DNA of 64,000 bases from Nocardioides donggukensis (GTDB lineage: Bacteria > Actinomycetota > Actinomycetes > Propionibacteriales > Nocardioidaceae), in contig NZ_JACYXZ010000005.1 of NCBI RefSeq assembly GCF_014842875.1, positions 124,001 to 188,000 on the forward strand, read 5' to 3'. Shown here piece after piece: positions 33,781 through 41,706 of this stretch. A program made the translations under genes and the position numbers. The notes under the pieces were generated by a model. It made no database searches. It was not told the DNA's origin and saw only the letters and a program-made list of their open reading frames with translations. Every line of letters starts with the position of its first letter. Within the stretch, counting starts at the first letter, position 1.

Positions 33781-34995
33781 ATGACCACGATCCAGAAGAA
33801 GCCCGAGAACCCCATCGCCCACCTCACGCCCGAGGACATCGAGGCCATCGGCGTCGAGCTGGACGCGATCCGCCAGGAGATCGTCGACTCCCGCGGCGAG
33901 GCCGACGCGGCCTACATCCGCAAGGTGATCGACGTGCAGCGCAAGCTCGAGCTCGGCTCGCGCGCCGTGCTCCTCGCCAGCCTGTTCCCGCCCGCCTGGG
34001 TCGTCGGCACCGCCGGCCTGAGCGTGGCGAAGGTCCTCGAGAACATGGAGATCGGCCACAACATCCTGCACGGCCAGTGGGACTGGATGCGCGACCCGAA
34101 GATCCACTCCACGACCTGGGAGTGGGACATGGCCACCCCGTCGGAGCAGTGGAAGCACTCGCACAACGAGCTGCACCACACCTACACGAACGTCATCGGC
34201 AAGGACAACGACCTCGGCTACGGCATCATGCGGGTCGACGAGGACCAGACCTGGCACCCGTTCTACCTCGCCCAGCCGGTGTGGAACTTCATCAACGCCT
34301 GCTTCTTCGAGTACGGCATCGCGGCCTACGACCTCGAGCTCGGTGCGAACATCAAGCGCAAGCGGACCAAGGACCCGGAGTTCCAGAAGCGGGTCAAGGG
34401 CGTGCTGAAGAAGATCCGCCGCCAGGCCACCAAGGACTACCTCGTGCACCCGGCCCTGTCCGGCCCGTCGTTCCTGCCCACGCTTGCGGCGAACTTCACC
34501 GCCAACGTCGTGCGCAACCTGTGGTCGCACTCGATCATCATGTGCGGTCACTTCCCCGAGGGTGTGGAGACGTTCGAGAAGCGCTCGATCGACGGCGAGA
34601 CCCGCGGCGAGTGGTACGTCCGGCAGATGCTCGGCTCGGCCAACATCTCCGGCGGCAAGGCGATGCACGTGATGTCGGGCAACCTGTCGCACCAGATCGA
34701 GCACCACCTGTTCCCGGACCTGCCGAGCAACCGGTACGCCGAGATCGCCCCGAAGGTGCGGGCGCTCTTCGAGAAGTACGACCTGAACTACCACACGGCG
34801 CCGTTCCCGCAGCAGGTCGCCAGTGCCTGGCACAAGGTGGTCCGGCTCTCGCTGCCCAACGGCTGGCTCGCGCAGACCACGCCACGCAACGCGCCGCAGC
34901 AGCTGGCCAAGCTGTACAAGATGACCACCGGGGGTCCCAAGGTGCGCCGGGCGATCGCCGCCCGCGACCGGCAGATGGCCGCCCGCGCGGCCTGA
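33781..34995 (+). CDS. membrane fatty-acyl-CoA desaturase (DesA3-like)
   Basis: Di-iron membrane desaturase of 404 residues that would introduce a cis double bond into a long-chain acyl-CoA. The three His boxes are visible: GHNILHGQW near residue 95, HNELHHTY near 130 and HQIEHHLFPD near 305. Hydrophobic segments flank the first box (VLLASLFPPAWVVGTAGL). GGAGG before the ATG is a good ribosome site. The electron donor is encoded directly upstream. The DesA3/Rv3230c pair of mycobacteria is the best-described parallel; regiospecificity cannot be read from sequence. Confidence 0.9.
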   Translation: MTTIQKKPENPIAHLTPEDIEAIGVELDAIRQEIVDSRGEADAAYIRKVIDVQRKLELGSRAVLLASLFPPAWVVGTAGLSVAKVLENMEIGHNILHGQWDWMRDPKIHSTTWEWDMATPSEQWKHSHNELHHTYTNVIGKDNDLGYGIMRVDEDQTWHPFYLAQPVWNFINACFFEYGIAAYDLELGANIKRKRTKDPEFQKRVKGVLKKIRRQATKDYLVHPALSGPSFLPTLAANFTANVVRNLWSHSIIMCGHFPEGVETFEKRSIDGETRGEWYVRQMLGSANISGGKAMHVMSGNLSHQIEHHLFPDLPSNRYAEIAPKVRALFEKYDLNYHTAPFPQQVASAWHKVVRLSLPNGWLAQTTPRNAPQQLAKLYKMTTGGPKVRRAIAARDRQMAARAA

Positions 34996-35006
34996 TCCGC
35001 CCGGGG

Positions 35007-35048
35007 CGAGTGCTCAGGTGGCTGCCCCGGCAACCACCTGAGCACTCG
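35007..35048 (+). terminator. 15-base-stem terminator hairpin after the desaturase gene
   Basis: CGAGTGCTCAGGTGG and its exact complement flank a 12-base loop, 12 bases after the desaturase stop, followed by TTCGATT. It should also insulate the helicase leader downstream. Confidence 0.75.
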
Positions 35049-35230
35049 TTCGATTAACGGTCGCCCCCGCGGAGGCCCTAGGATCAACCACGTCGACCCG
35101 CACAGTCTTGCCTCGGGTCGCCGGCGCCCGCCCTGCGGACGCGCCCCTCGCCTCCGGGCGGGGCAGGCACCAGTTCCCCGCCGCCGGCGGGATGCCTTGG
35201 TGAGACACACCAACGGATAGCGACCTCTCC
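35049..35230 (+). promoter_or_regulatory. probable promoter and long leader of the DEAD-box helicase gene
   Basis: No gene is seen in these 182 bases. TAGGAT at 35079-35084 is a -10 candidate, which would give a leader of about 140 bases. Several GC-rich self-complementary segments (for example CCGCCGCCGGCGG near 35178-35190) could fold. Long structured leaders are common for cold-shock helicases. Confidence 0.35.
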
Positions 35231-36742
35231 TTGTCTTCCTCCTTCGCCGACCTCGGCGTGCCCACGAACCTCGCCGGCATCCTCGCCGGCCTCGACATCA
35301 CCACCCCCACCCCGATCCAGGCGGCCACGCTGCCGGACTCGCTGGCCGGCCGGGACGTGCTCGGCCGCGGCCGCACCGGCTCCGGCAAGACCTACGCCTT
35401 CCTGCTGCCGCTGGTCGCCCGCCTCGACGCCGAGCGTCGTACGCCGCGGGCCACCGCGCCGCGGGCGCTGATCCTGGCCCCCACGCGTGAGCTGGTCGGT
35501 CAGATCGACGCCGCGCTTAAGCCGCTGGCGAAGGCGGCCGGGCTGTCCACGCAGACGATCTTCGGCGGCGTCGGCCAGAACCCGCAGGTCCGCGGGCTGC
35601 GCAACGGGGTCGACATCGTGCTGGCCTGCCCCGGCCGGCTCGAGGACCTCATCGGTCAGGGCCACTGCTCGCTGCGCGACGTCAGCGTCACCGTGCTCGA
35701 CGAGGCCGACCACATGGCCGACCTCGGCTTCCTGCCCGCCGTCCGGCGGCTGCTCGACCAGACGCCGAAGGACGGCCAGCGGCTGCTCTTCTCCGCGACC
35801 CTGGACAAGGCCATCGACGTGCTGGTCAAGCGGTTCCTCAACCAGCCGGTCACCCACGAGGCGGACTCCGCCCAGTCGCCGGTGAGCACGATGAGCCACC
35901 ACGTGCTGCACCTGGACCGCTCGCACCGGCTGCCGGTGCTGGTCGACCTGGCCAGCGCCCCCGGGCGGACGGTGGTCTTCACCCGCACCAAGCACGGTGC
36001 CAAGGCCCTGGCCCGCCAGCTCAACAAGTCCGGCGTCCCGTCGGTCGAGCTGCACGGCAACCTCAGCCAGAACGCCCGCACCCGCAACATGGACGCCTTC
36101 CACGCCGGCAAGGCCAGCACGCTGGTCGCCACCGACATCGCCGCCCGTGGCATCCACGTCGACGACGTCTCGCTGGTCGTGCACGCGGACCCGCCGGTCG
36201 AGCACAAGGCCTACCTGCACCGCTCCGGCAGGACCGCCCGCGCCGGCGCCGCCGGCACGGTGATCACGCTGATGACCGACGAGCAGGTGCGCGACGTCCG
36301 GTCGCTGACCCGGGCCGCCGGCATCAAGCCGACCACGACCCGGGTCTCCGGGGCCGACCACCCCGTGCTCACCGAGCTGGCCCCCGGCGACCGGGTGCTG
36401 GTCGCCGGCGGCCTCGCGCTGCCGACCCCGGCCGGCGACGCGCCGCGCGGGCAGGGCCAGCGGTCCTCCGGCGGCGGTGGCCGGTCCCGCGGACCCCGGC
36501 GTCGCTCCGGTGGTGGCGCCAACGGCTCCGGCGGGAACAGCGGCGGCGGCAGTGGTAACAGCAGGGGCAACGGGGGCTCCAACGGGGGCTCCCGCGGCCA
36601 GGGCTCCCGCAGCCAGTCCGGTGGCGGCCAGGGTGGCAGCGGGGCCGGCCGGTCCGGTGGCTCCCGCGGTCGCAGCGGCGGGCAGCGCTCCGGCGCGTCC
36701 GGCGGGTCGCACAGCGCGGCGAACTTCAGCCGAGGCCGCTGA
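35231..36742 (+). CDS. DEAD-box ATP-dependent RNA helicase
   Basis: Cytoplasmic RNA helicase of 503 residues starting from TTG. The motifs appear in order: Q motif near residue 25 (TPIQAATLP), Walker A GRTGSGKTYA near 48, PTREL, the DEAD box VLDEADHM near 157, SAT (LLFSATL), and VATDIAARGIHV with HRSGRTARAG in the second RecA domain. The last 110 residues are a Gly/Ser/Arg-rich tail with RGG-like units, typical of cold-shock RNA chaperone helicases of the RhlE/DeaD group. The TTG start and long leader suggest translational control. Confidence 0.9.
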   Translation: MSSSFADLGVPTNLAGILAGLDITTPTPIQAATLPDSLAGRDVLGRGRTGSGKTYAFLLPLVARLDAERRTPRATAPRALILAPTRELVGQIDAALKPLAKAAGLSTQTIFGGVGQNPQVRGLRNGVDIVLACPGRLEDLIGQGHCSLRDVSVTVLDEADHMADLGFLPAVRRLLDQTPKDGQRLLFSATLDKAIDVLVKRFLNQPVTHEADSAQSPVSTMSHHVLHLDRSHRLPVLVDLASAPGRTVVFTRTKHGAKALARQLNKSGVPSVELHGNLSQNARTRNMDAFHAGKASTLVATDIAARGIHVDDVSLVVHADPPVEHKAYLHRSGRTARAGAAGTVITLMTDEQVRDVRSLTRAAGIKPTTTRVSGADHPVLTELAPGDRVLVAGGLALPTPAGDAPRGQGQRSSGGGGRSRGPRRRSGGGANGSGGNSGGGSGNSRGNGGSNGGSRGQGSRSQSGGGQGGSGAGRSGGSRGRSGGQRSGASGGSHSAANFSRGR

Positions 36743-36810
36743 CCCGACCGGACCGGCCCTGATCGGCCCTGATCCGGGCGGTCCCGCGGCCCGGCCTGCC
36801 CTACCGCAAC

Positions 36811-36823
36811 TGAACGTCGTTCA
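36811..36823. promoter_or_regulatory. 13-base dyad upstream of the monooxygenase gene
   Basis: TGAACGTCGTTCA is a perfect 6+1+6 inverted repeat immediately upstream of the TAGGGT hexamer. It sits where a repressor would block the promoter. No regulator gene is adjacent. Confidence 0.5.
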
Positions 36824-36824
36824 T

Positions 36825-36830
36825 TAGGGT
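36825..36830 (+). promoter_or_regulatory. candidate -10 element (TAGGGT), leaderless
   Basis: TAGGGT is followed by CGGGGG and then the ATG at 36837, so transcription would begin at or beside the start codon. Confidence 0.45.
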
Positions 36831-36836
36831 CGGGGG

Positions 36837-38282
36837 ATGACCGAACACGTCGACGTCCTCATCGTGGGGGCGGGGCTCTCGGGCATCGGCGCCGCCTGCC
36901 AGCTCCGGCGTGAGCATCCCGGCAGGTCGGTGGCGATCCTCGAGTCCCGGGCCGCCAGCGGTGGCACCTGGGACCTGTTCCGCTACCCCGGCGTCCGCTC
37001 GGACTCCGACATGTTCACCCTCGGCTACCGGTTCAAGCCGTGGCTGGGAGAGAAGGCCCTGGCCGACGGGCCCTCGATCCTGGCCTATGTCCGTGAGGCG
37101 GCGCGCGAGCACGGGGTGGACCGGGAGATCCGCTACGGCCACACCGTCGTCGGCGCCGCCTGGGACTCCGGCGCAGCCCGCTGGACGGTCACCGCCGAGA
37201 CCGGCGACGGGCCGCGCACCCTCACCTGCGGCTTCCTGTGGTCCTGCTCGGGTTACTACGACTACGACGAGGGCTACACGCCGCAGCTCCCCGGCATCGA
37301 CGACTTCGCCGGCACGGTCGTCCACCCGCAGCACTGGCCGGAGGACCTCGACCACGCCGGCCGCAGGATCGTGGTCATCGGCTCCGGCGCCACGGCGGTC
37401 ACGCTGGTGCCGGCGCTGGCCGACCAGGCGGAGCACGTGACGATGCTGCAGCGCTCCCCGACGTACATCGTCTCGCTGCCCAGCCGGGACGGGTTCGCCC
37501 TGCGGGCGCGGAGGCTGCTGCCCGAGCCGGCGGCGTACCGGGTGACCCGGTGGAAGAACGTGCTGATGGCGACCGGGATCTACCAGCTCTGCCAGCGCTT
37601 CCCCGGCGCGGCCCGGCGCGCGATCCGGTCGATGACCGAGAGGCAGCTTCCGGGCGTCGACGTCGGGACCCACTTCCGGCCGCGCTACGACCCGTGGGAC
37701 CAGCGGCTGTGCCTGGTGCCCGACGGCGACCTGTTCCGCTCGCTCCGCGAGGGCAGCTCCTCGATCGTCACCGACACCATCGAGACGTTCACCGAGACCG
37801 GCGTGCGGGTCTCCTCGGGCGCGGAGCTCGCGGCGGACCTCGTGATCACCGCGACCGGGCTCAACCTCAAGCCGTTCGGCGGAGTCGAGCTGCTGGTCGA
37901 CGGCGAGCCGGTGAGGTTGCCGGAGGCCATGGCCTACAAGGGGCTGATGCTCAGCGGGGTGCCGAACTTCGCCTACACGATCGGCTACACCAACGCCTCG
38001 TGGACGCTGAAGGCCGACCTGGTCGCGGAGTACGTCTGCCGGCTGCTGGCGCACCTCGACGAGACCGGGCAGACCACGGTCGTTCCGGTGCGGGACCCCG
38101 ACGTGACACCGCAGCCGTTCCTCGACTTCACCGCCGGCTACGTGCTCCGCAAGCTCGACGAGCTGCCCCAGCAGGGGGACCGGGCACCGTGGCGGCTGCG
38201 GCAGAACTACCTGCGCGACGTCGGCCCGATCCGGCGCGGGGCGATCGAGGACGGGACGCTCGCCTTCAGCCGGGCCGGGTGA
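36837..38282 (+). CDS. flavin-containing Baeyer-Villiger monooxygenase (EthA-like)
   Basis: FAD- and NADPH-dependent oxygenase of 481 residues that inserts oxygen next to a ketone or oxidises sulfur. The N-terminal FAD motif is LIVGAGLSGIGAACQL. The BVMO fingerprint FAGTVVHPQHWPED lies near residue 158. The NADPH motif IVVIGSGATAVTLVPALA follows, and ATGLNLKPFGG lies late in the protein. Length and motif order resemble mycobacterial EthA, the prodrug-activating monooxygenase. The natural substrate is unknown. A perfect dyad and a leaderless-type -10 precede it, but no EthR-like gene is adjacent. Confidence 0.88.
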   Translation: MTEHVDVLIVGAGLSGIGAACQLRREHPGRSVAILESRAASGGTWDLFRYPGVRSDSDMFTLGYRFKPWLGEKALADGPSILAYVREAAREHGVDREIRYGHTVVGAAWDSGAARWTVTAETGDGPRTLTCGFLWSCSGYYDYDEGYTPQLPGIDDFAGTVVHPQHWPEDLDHAGRRIVVIGSGATAVTLVPALADQAEHVTMLQRSPTYIVSLPSRDGFALRARRLLPEPAAYRVTRWKNVLMATGIYQLCQRFPGAARRAIRSMTERQLPGVDVGTHFRPRYDPWDQRLCLVPDGDLFRSLREGSSSIVTDTIETFTETGVRVSSGAELAADLVITATGLNLKPFGGVELLVDGEPVRLPEAMAYKGLMLSGVPNFAYTIGYTNASWTLKADLVAEYVCRLLAHLDETGQTTVVPVRDPDVTPQPFLDFTAGYVLRKLDELPQQGDRAPWRLRQNYLRDVGPIRRGAIEDGTLAFSRAG

Positions 38283-38298
38283 CCCGCGACACGTCTCG

Positions 38299-38323
38299 GT
38301 TTCGGGACGGCGGCGCGGGGTAC
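38299..38323 (+). promoter_or_regulatory. SigB/SigF-type promoter upstream of csbD
   Basis: GTTT (38299-38302), a 15-base spacer and GGGTAC (38318-38323) match the general-stress sigma consensus GTTT-N(14-17)-GGGTA. CsbD was named for sigma-B control in Bacillus, so the match is in the expected place. Confidence 0.6.
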
Positions 38324-38356
38324 CGCCCGTCCGACGTCTACGAAAGGAATCCAGAC

Positions 38357-38551
38357 ATGGGTATCGGTGACAAGGCCAAGAACAAGGTGGAAGAGGCCGG
38401 CGGTCAGGCCAAGGAGTCGACCGGTCGCGCCACCGGCGACCGGGAGATGGAGGCCGAGGGTCGCGGCGACCAGTCCGAGGCCAAGGTCAAGCAGGCCGGG
38501 GAGAAGGTCAAGGACGCCGGCAAGAACCTGAAGGACGGCCTCACCCCCTAA
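38357..38551 (+). CDS. csbD: CsbD-family stress protein
   Basis: Small hydrophilic protein of 64 residues, the usual CsbD length. The signature MGIGDKAKNKVEEAGGQAKE is followed by ESTGRATGDREMEAEGRGDQ, with abundant Lys/Glu and no Cys or membrane helix. CsbD proteins accumulate in stressed or stationary cells; their biochemical role is unknown. AAGGA lies 8 bases before the ATG at 38357. A stress-sigma-type promoter is present upstream, which gives the gene its own transcript independent of the monooxygenase. Confidence 0.9.
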   Translation: MGIGDKAKNKVEEAGGQAKESTGRATGDREMEAEGRGDQSEAKVKQAGEKVKDAGKNLKDGLTP

Positions 38552-38584
38552 CCCAGCGCCGGATGCTGGTCATGGCCTGCCTCG

Positions 38585-38590
38585 TAGGCT
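38585..38590 (+). promoter_or_regulatory. candidate -10 element (TAGGCT), leaderless
   Basis: TAGGCT ends 7 bases before the ATG at 38598, and no ribosome site is present. Confidence 0.4.
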
Positions 38591-38597
38591 CGGGCCC

Positions 38598-39308
38598 ATG
38601 ACCCGCCCGGTGATCGACCCCGCGCGGGCCTGGTTGCAACGGGCCCTGTGGGACGTCGTCCCCCGTGACCACCGGGCGTCGCCGCAAGACCTGCGGCGAC
38701 GCCAGGTGGTCACGTTGCTGTTCGTGGCCGTCGGCGCCGTCGTCCTCGGACTCTCGCTGCGCATCGAGCCCGGCAGCGTCTGGTTCTACCCGGCCACGCT
38801 CGGGCTGGCCGCGGTCTGGACGGTCGGCGCCTTCGCCTCCGGTCCGCTGCACCTGGGCCGGATCCAGCACCGGACCGGTGCCCGTCGTCCGGTCGTCACC
38901 CCGGTGCTGGTCGGCCTCGGGCTGGCCGCGGTCTTCGGCGTCGGCGGGCTGGTGGTCCGTGAGATCCCGTGGCTGAGCGACTACGTCCGCAGCGTGCTCG
39001 ACTACGCCGACCAGGGGTCGGTGCCGATCCTGGTCGGGATCACGCTGGTCAACGGCATCGCGGAGGAGCTCTTCTTCCGGGGCGCCGCCTATGCCGCGAC
39101 CACCCGGCACCCGGTCCCGGTCACCACGGTCGCCTACGCGGTGGCGACCCTGGCGACGGGCAACGTGATGCTGGCCTTCGCCGCGGTCGTGCTCGGTCTG
39201 GTGGTCGGCCTGCAGCGGCGCGCGTCAGGCGGCATCCTGGCGCCGATCCTGACCCATGTCACCTGGTCGGTGTCGATGCTGTTCCTGCTGCCGCTGATCT
39301 TCGTCTGA
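38598..39308 (+). CDS. CPBP-family intramembrane glutamic protease
   Basis: Membrane protein of 236 residues with about six hydrophobic helices. The CPBP (Abi/CAAX protease-like) motif 1 is NGIAEELFFRGAAYA near residue 150, which holds the Glu-Glu and Arg. Motif 2 is represented by NVMLAFAAVVLGLVVG, and the final His motif is ILTHVTWS near 220. Proteins of this family act as intramembrane proteases or, in some bacteria, in self-immunity to peptides. No bacteriocin gene is nearby, so the role is open. The start follows a leaderless-type hexamer. Confidence 0.85.
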   Translation: MTRPVIDPARAWLQRALWDVVPRDHRASPQDLRRRQVVTLLFVAVGAVVLGLSLRIEPGSVWFYPATLGLAAVWTVGAFASGPLHLGRIQHRTGARRPVVTPVLVGLGLAAVFGVGGLVVREIPWLSDYVRSVLDYADQGSVPILVGITLVNGIAEELFFRGAAYAATTRHPVPVTTVAYAVATLATGNVMLAFAAVVLGLVVGLQRRASGGILAPILTHVTWSVSMLFLLPLIFV

Positions 39309-39375
39309 GGGCGGTCCGCCCGGGCCGGCCATCGGCCGCACCTGCCGCAGCGGCCCTCGACGGTGTGGCCTCGGC
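39309..39375. terminator. convergent intergenic region with short hairpins
   Basis: GGGCGG-T-CCGCCC follows the CPBP stop directly, and GGCCGGCCATCGGCC lies just after. These are weak bidirectional terminator candidates for the CPBP and GNAT genes, which converge here. Confidence 0.35.
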
Positions 39376-39888
39376 TCACAGGCGGCCGAACGCCGGGGCG
39401 TAGTGGAACGTCCCCCGCAGCGCCGCGGTCCACGTGTGCAGCCGGCGGACCTGGAAGTGCGGCACCCACTCCGGGTGGACCGGCACCACGCCCAGGGGCC
39501 GGGCCGGCTCGAAGCCGAAGCGCCGGTAGTAGCCGGCGTCGCCGAGCAGGACGACGGCGGGCTCGTCGAGGGCGTCAGCGGCGGCGAGAACGCCGTGCAT
39601 CAGGGCGCTGCCGACGCCCCGGCCCTGGTGCTCGGGAAGCACGCCGAGGGGGCCGAGCCCCAGCGCGGGGCGGGAGTCGATGTGGGCGCGGCTGCACACC
39701 ACGTGGCCGACCACCGTGCCGTCGGCCTCGGCCACCAGGGACAGCGCAGGCACGGCGTCGCCGTCGGCTCGCAGTGCGTCGACGAGCCCGGCCTCGGCCA
39801 CCACGGAAACGCCCGGGCGCCCGAAGGCCGCGACGTGGACGGCGTGGATCCCCGGTCGGTCGGTCACGACCTCGCGTCTCACGATCAC
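39376..39888 (-). CDS. GNAT-family N-acetyltransferase
   Basis: Acetyl-CoA-dependent acyltransferase of about 170 residues. The GNAT core is visible: VVGHVVCSRAHID (strand), GLGPLGVLPEHQGRGVGSAL with the acetyl-CoA loop QGRGVG near residue 92, and VVLLGDAGYYRRFGFEPA near 122. It resembles the YhbS-like group; the substrate is unknown. The GTG at 39888 is chosen because GAAGGGA lies 6 bases upstream; a second in-frame GTG is at 39882. It is probably co-transcribed with the NmrA-like gene 26 bases upstream. Confidence 0.85.
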   Translation of the reverse strand: MIVRREVVTDRPGIHAVHVAAFGRPGVSVVAEAGLVDALRADGDAVPALSLVAEADGTVVGHVVCSRAHIDSRPALGLGPLGVLPEHQGRGVGSALMHGVLAAADALDEPAVVLLGDAGYYRRFGFEPARPLGVVPVHPEWVPHFQVRRLHTWTAALRGTFHYAPAFGRL

Positions 39889-39914
39889 GCTGGTCCCTTC
39901 GGTGCGGAGCTCGC

Positions 39915-40823
39915 TCAGGCGTCCCCGGTGCCCGAGGTCGCCCGCTCCTCCTCCAGCGTCCGCCGCACGGACTCGGCGTACGTCAGCGGCTCGCCGGGCA
40001 CCACCTCTCGGATCGAGGTGTCGGTGACCACGACCTCGGTGCCCATGGAGTCGATCAGGTTGCGGCCCGTGGTGACGTCGACGTCGGTCACCAGTGCCAG
40101 CCAGTACGACGAGAGCCGGGGTGTCAGCACCGGCACCCGCAGGATCGGCACCCGCCGGCCGGCGGAGATCTCGGCGGCGACCTGGAGCATCTCGAGGTAG
40201 GTCAGCTGGTCGGGTCCGCCGATCTCGTAGACCCGGCCGAGCGCCTCGTCCTGGCCGACCACCCCGGCGAGGTAGCGGACCACGTCGTCCACCGAGATCG
40301 GCTGGGTGCGGGTGCTGACCCAGCGGGGGACCACCATCGCCGGCAGGTTCTTGACCAGCTGCCGGGTGAGCTCCCACGAGATGCCGCCGTTGCCGACCAC
40401 GATCGCGGCGCGCAGCACGGTGACCGGCACCCCGGCCTCACCGAGCAGGCCCTCGACCTCGCGCCGGGAGCGCAGGTGCGGCGAGAGGTCGCCGTCGTCG
40501 GCGCCGAGGCCGCCCATGTAGACGATCTGCCGGACCCCGGCCTCCGCGGCGGCCCGGCCGAACGCGCGGGCGGCAGCGGCGTCACGCGCCTCGAAGTCGG
40601 CGTGGTCGAGGGAGTGCACGAGGTAGATCGCGACCTCGACGCCGGCCAGCGGCTCGGTCAGCGACGTGGGGTCGTCGACGTCCCCGCCCACCGGGGTGCC
40701 CGACCCCTGGTAGGAGTCGGGGTTGCGGGTCATCGCCCGGACGTCGTGGCCGGCCTCGACCAGCACCGGCGCCAGGCGGCGGCCGATGAAGCCGGTGGCC
40801 CCGGTGAGCAGAACGGTGGTCAT
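39915..40823 (-). CDS. NAD(P)H-binding NmrA/SDR-like protein
   Basis: Protein of 302 residues in the atypical short-chain dehydrogenase group. The N-terminal Rossmann motif is [17 protein letters not shown]. The protein lacks the canonical catalytic YxxxK in the usual place but has [13 protein letters not shown] near residue 102, which is typical of NmrA/YbjT-like sensors or reductases. [12 protein letters not shown] and [11 protein letters not shown] follow. The function is uncertain: it could be a redox sensor or a quinone/ubiquinone-type accessory protein. TAGGCT lies 7 bases before the ATG, another leaderless-type start. Confidence 0.78.
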   Translation of the reverse strand: MTTVLLTGATGFIGRRLAPVLVEAGHDVRAMTRNPDSYQGSGTPVGGDVDDPTSLTEPLAGVEVAIYLVHSLDHADFEARDAAAARAFGRAAAEAGVRQIVYMGGLGADDGDLSPHLRSRREVEGLLGEAGVPVTVLRAAIVVGNGGISWELTRQLVKNLPAMVVPRWVSTRTQPISVDDVVRYLAGVVGQDEALGRVYEIGGPDQLTYLEMLQVAAEISAGRRVPILRVPVLTPRLSSYWLALVTDVDVTTGRNLIDSMGTEVVVTDTSIREVVPGEPLTYAESVRRTLEEERATSGTGDA

Positions 40824-40830
40824 GGGCCCC

Positions 40831-40836
40831 AGCCTA
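40831..40836 (-). promoter_or_regulatory. candidate -10 element (TAGGCT), leaderless
   Basis: TAGGCT on the minus strand is followed by 7 bases and the ATG at 40823. Confidence 0.4.
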
Positions 40837-40866
40837 GGCGGACCGGCCAGCGGCCGGCCGCGACGA

Positions 40867-41577
40867 TCAGCGCGTGCGCTGGGCGATCCGGTCGCGGGTG
40901 GTCTCGTTGACGGCCATCCCGTACGCCGTCACGAGGCCGGCGATGGACAGCGGCTTGAGCAGCTCGATGGCCTCCTGCAGCTCCTCGGGGCCGTGTCCGG
41001 CCGCGCGGTAGGACGGCCACACCTGGGTGGCGAAGATCTCGGTGACCTGCTCGGCGATGGCGCGCGCGTGCTCGGCGTACACCGCCTTGACGGCGTGGGC
41101 GGCCTGGGTCGGGTAGCCGAAGTCCACCAGCCGCACGCCGGCCTCCAGGTGGGCGACCGCGACGTCGTAGGTGCCGCGGGCGGCGGGGGTGATGATGCCC
41201 AGGACCGAGAGCGTCTCCAGGTCCGCCTCGCCCAGCGTCCGGCCGGCCGCGCTGCTGAGCTCCTCCACGGTCATGGTCTCCGGCATCTCGGCCATCCACG
41301 GAGCGAGCAGGGTCCGGTGCAGGGCGATCGTCGATGCCGAGGCGTCGGCGGGGATCCGGGCCAGGTAGCGCTCGATCGCCGACAGCGTGAAGCCGTGCGC
41401 CTGGAGCTCGCGGACCAGGCCGAGCCGGGCGACGTGCTCGGGGGTGTAGAAGCCCGACCGGCCGCGTCGCTGCGGCGGCGGCACCAGCCCGCGGCTGGTG
41501 TAGAAGCGGACCGTGCGGACGCTCAGGTCCACGCGCTCGCACAGCTCGTCGAGGGTCAGCTCGTCGACGTCGGGCAC
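40867..41577 (-). CDS. MerR-family transcriptional regulator
   Basis: Regulator of 236 residues. The MerR winged helix is at residues 6-75 ([46 protein letters not shown]). The C-terminal half is a helical effector domain rather than a short Cys-rich metal site, so an organic ligand such as an acyl-CoA is likely. It diverges from the thiolase gene. The 129-base gap contains a classical MerR-type promoter with a 19-base spacer and a dyad, aligned toward the thiolase. Control of the beta-oxidation genes at 41707-45233 is therefore a strong inference. Confidence 0.87.
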   Translation of the reverse strand: MPDVDELTLDELCERVDLSVRTVRFYTSRGLVPPPQRRGRSGFYTPEHVARLGLVRELQAHGFTLSAIERYLARIPADASASTIALHRTLLAPWMAEMPETMTVEELSSAAGRTLGEADLETLSVLGIITPAARGTYDVAVAHLEAGVRLVDFGYPTQAAHAVKAVYAEHARAIAEQVTEIFATQVWPSYRAAGHGPEELQEAIELLKPLSIAGLVTAYGMAVNETTRDRIAQRTR

Positions 41578-41628
41578 GGCGGCACCTCCAGGGAACGGGC
41601 TATGAGCGGGATCACAGGGCGTCCGCCC

Positions 41629-41659
41629 TTGACCATCATGACAGTGATGGTGTCACAAT
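41629..41659 (+). promoter_or_regulatory. MerR-type promoter of the thiolase/FadB genes
   Basis: TTGACC (41629-41634) and CACAAT (41654-41659) are separated by 19 bases. The dyad ACCATCA-N6-TGATGGT (41632-41651) overlaps the -35 and fills the spacer. This over-long spacer with an embedded dyad is the hallmark of MerR-activated promoters. Confidence 0.65.
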
Positions 41660-41706
41660 CAAGGCAACACCATCGGCTCCACTCTCACAACCGGCAGGGA
41701 CTCCTC

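Noticed and set aside
30634-34833. A 1399-codon open frame on the minus strand across the PucR, reductase and desaturase genes
   Set aside because: It runs antisense to clearly conserved genes, is full of Pro/Arg/Gly filler and shows no domain. Such frames are expected in DNA of this GC content.
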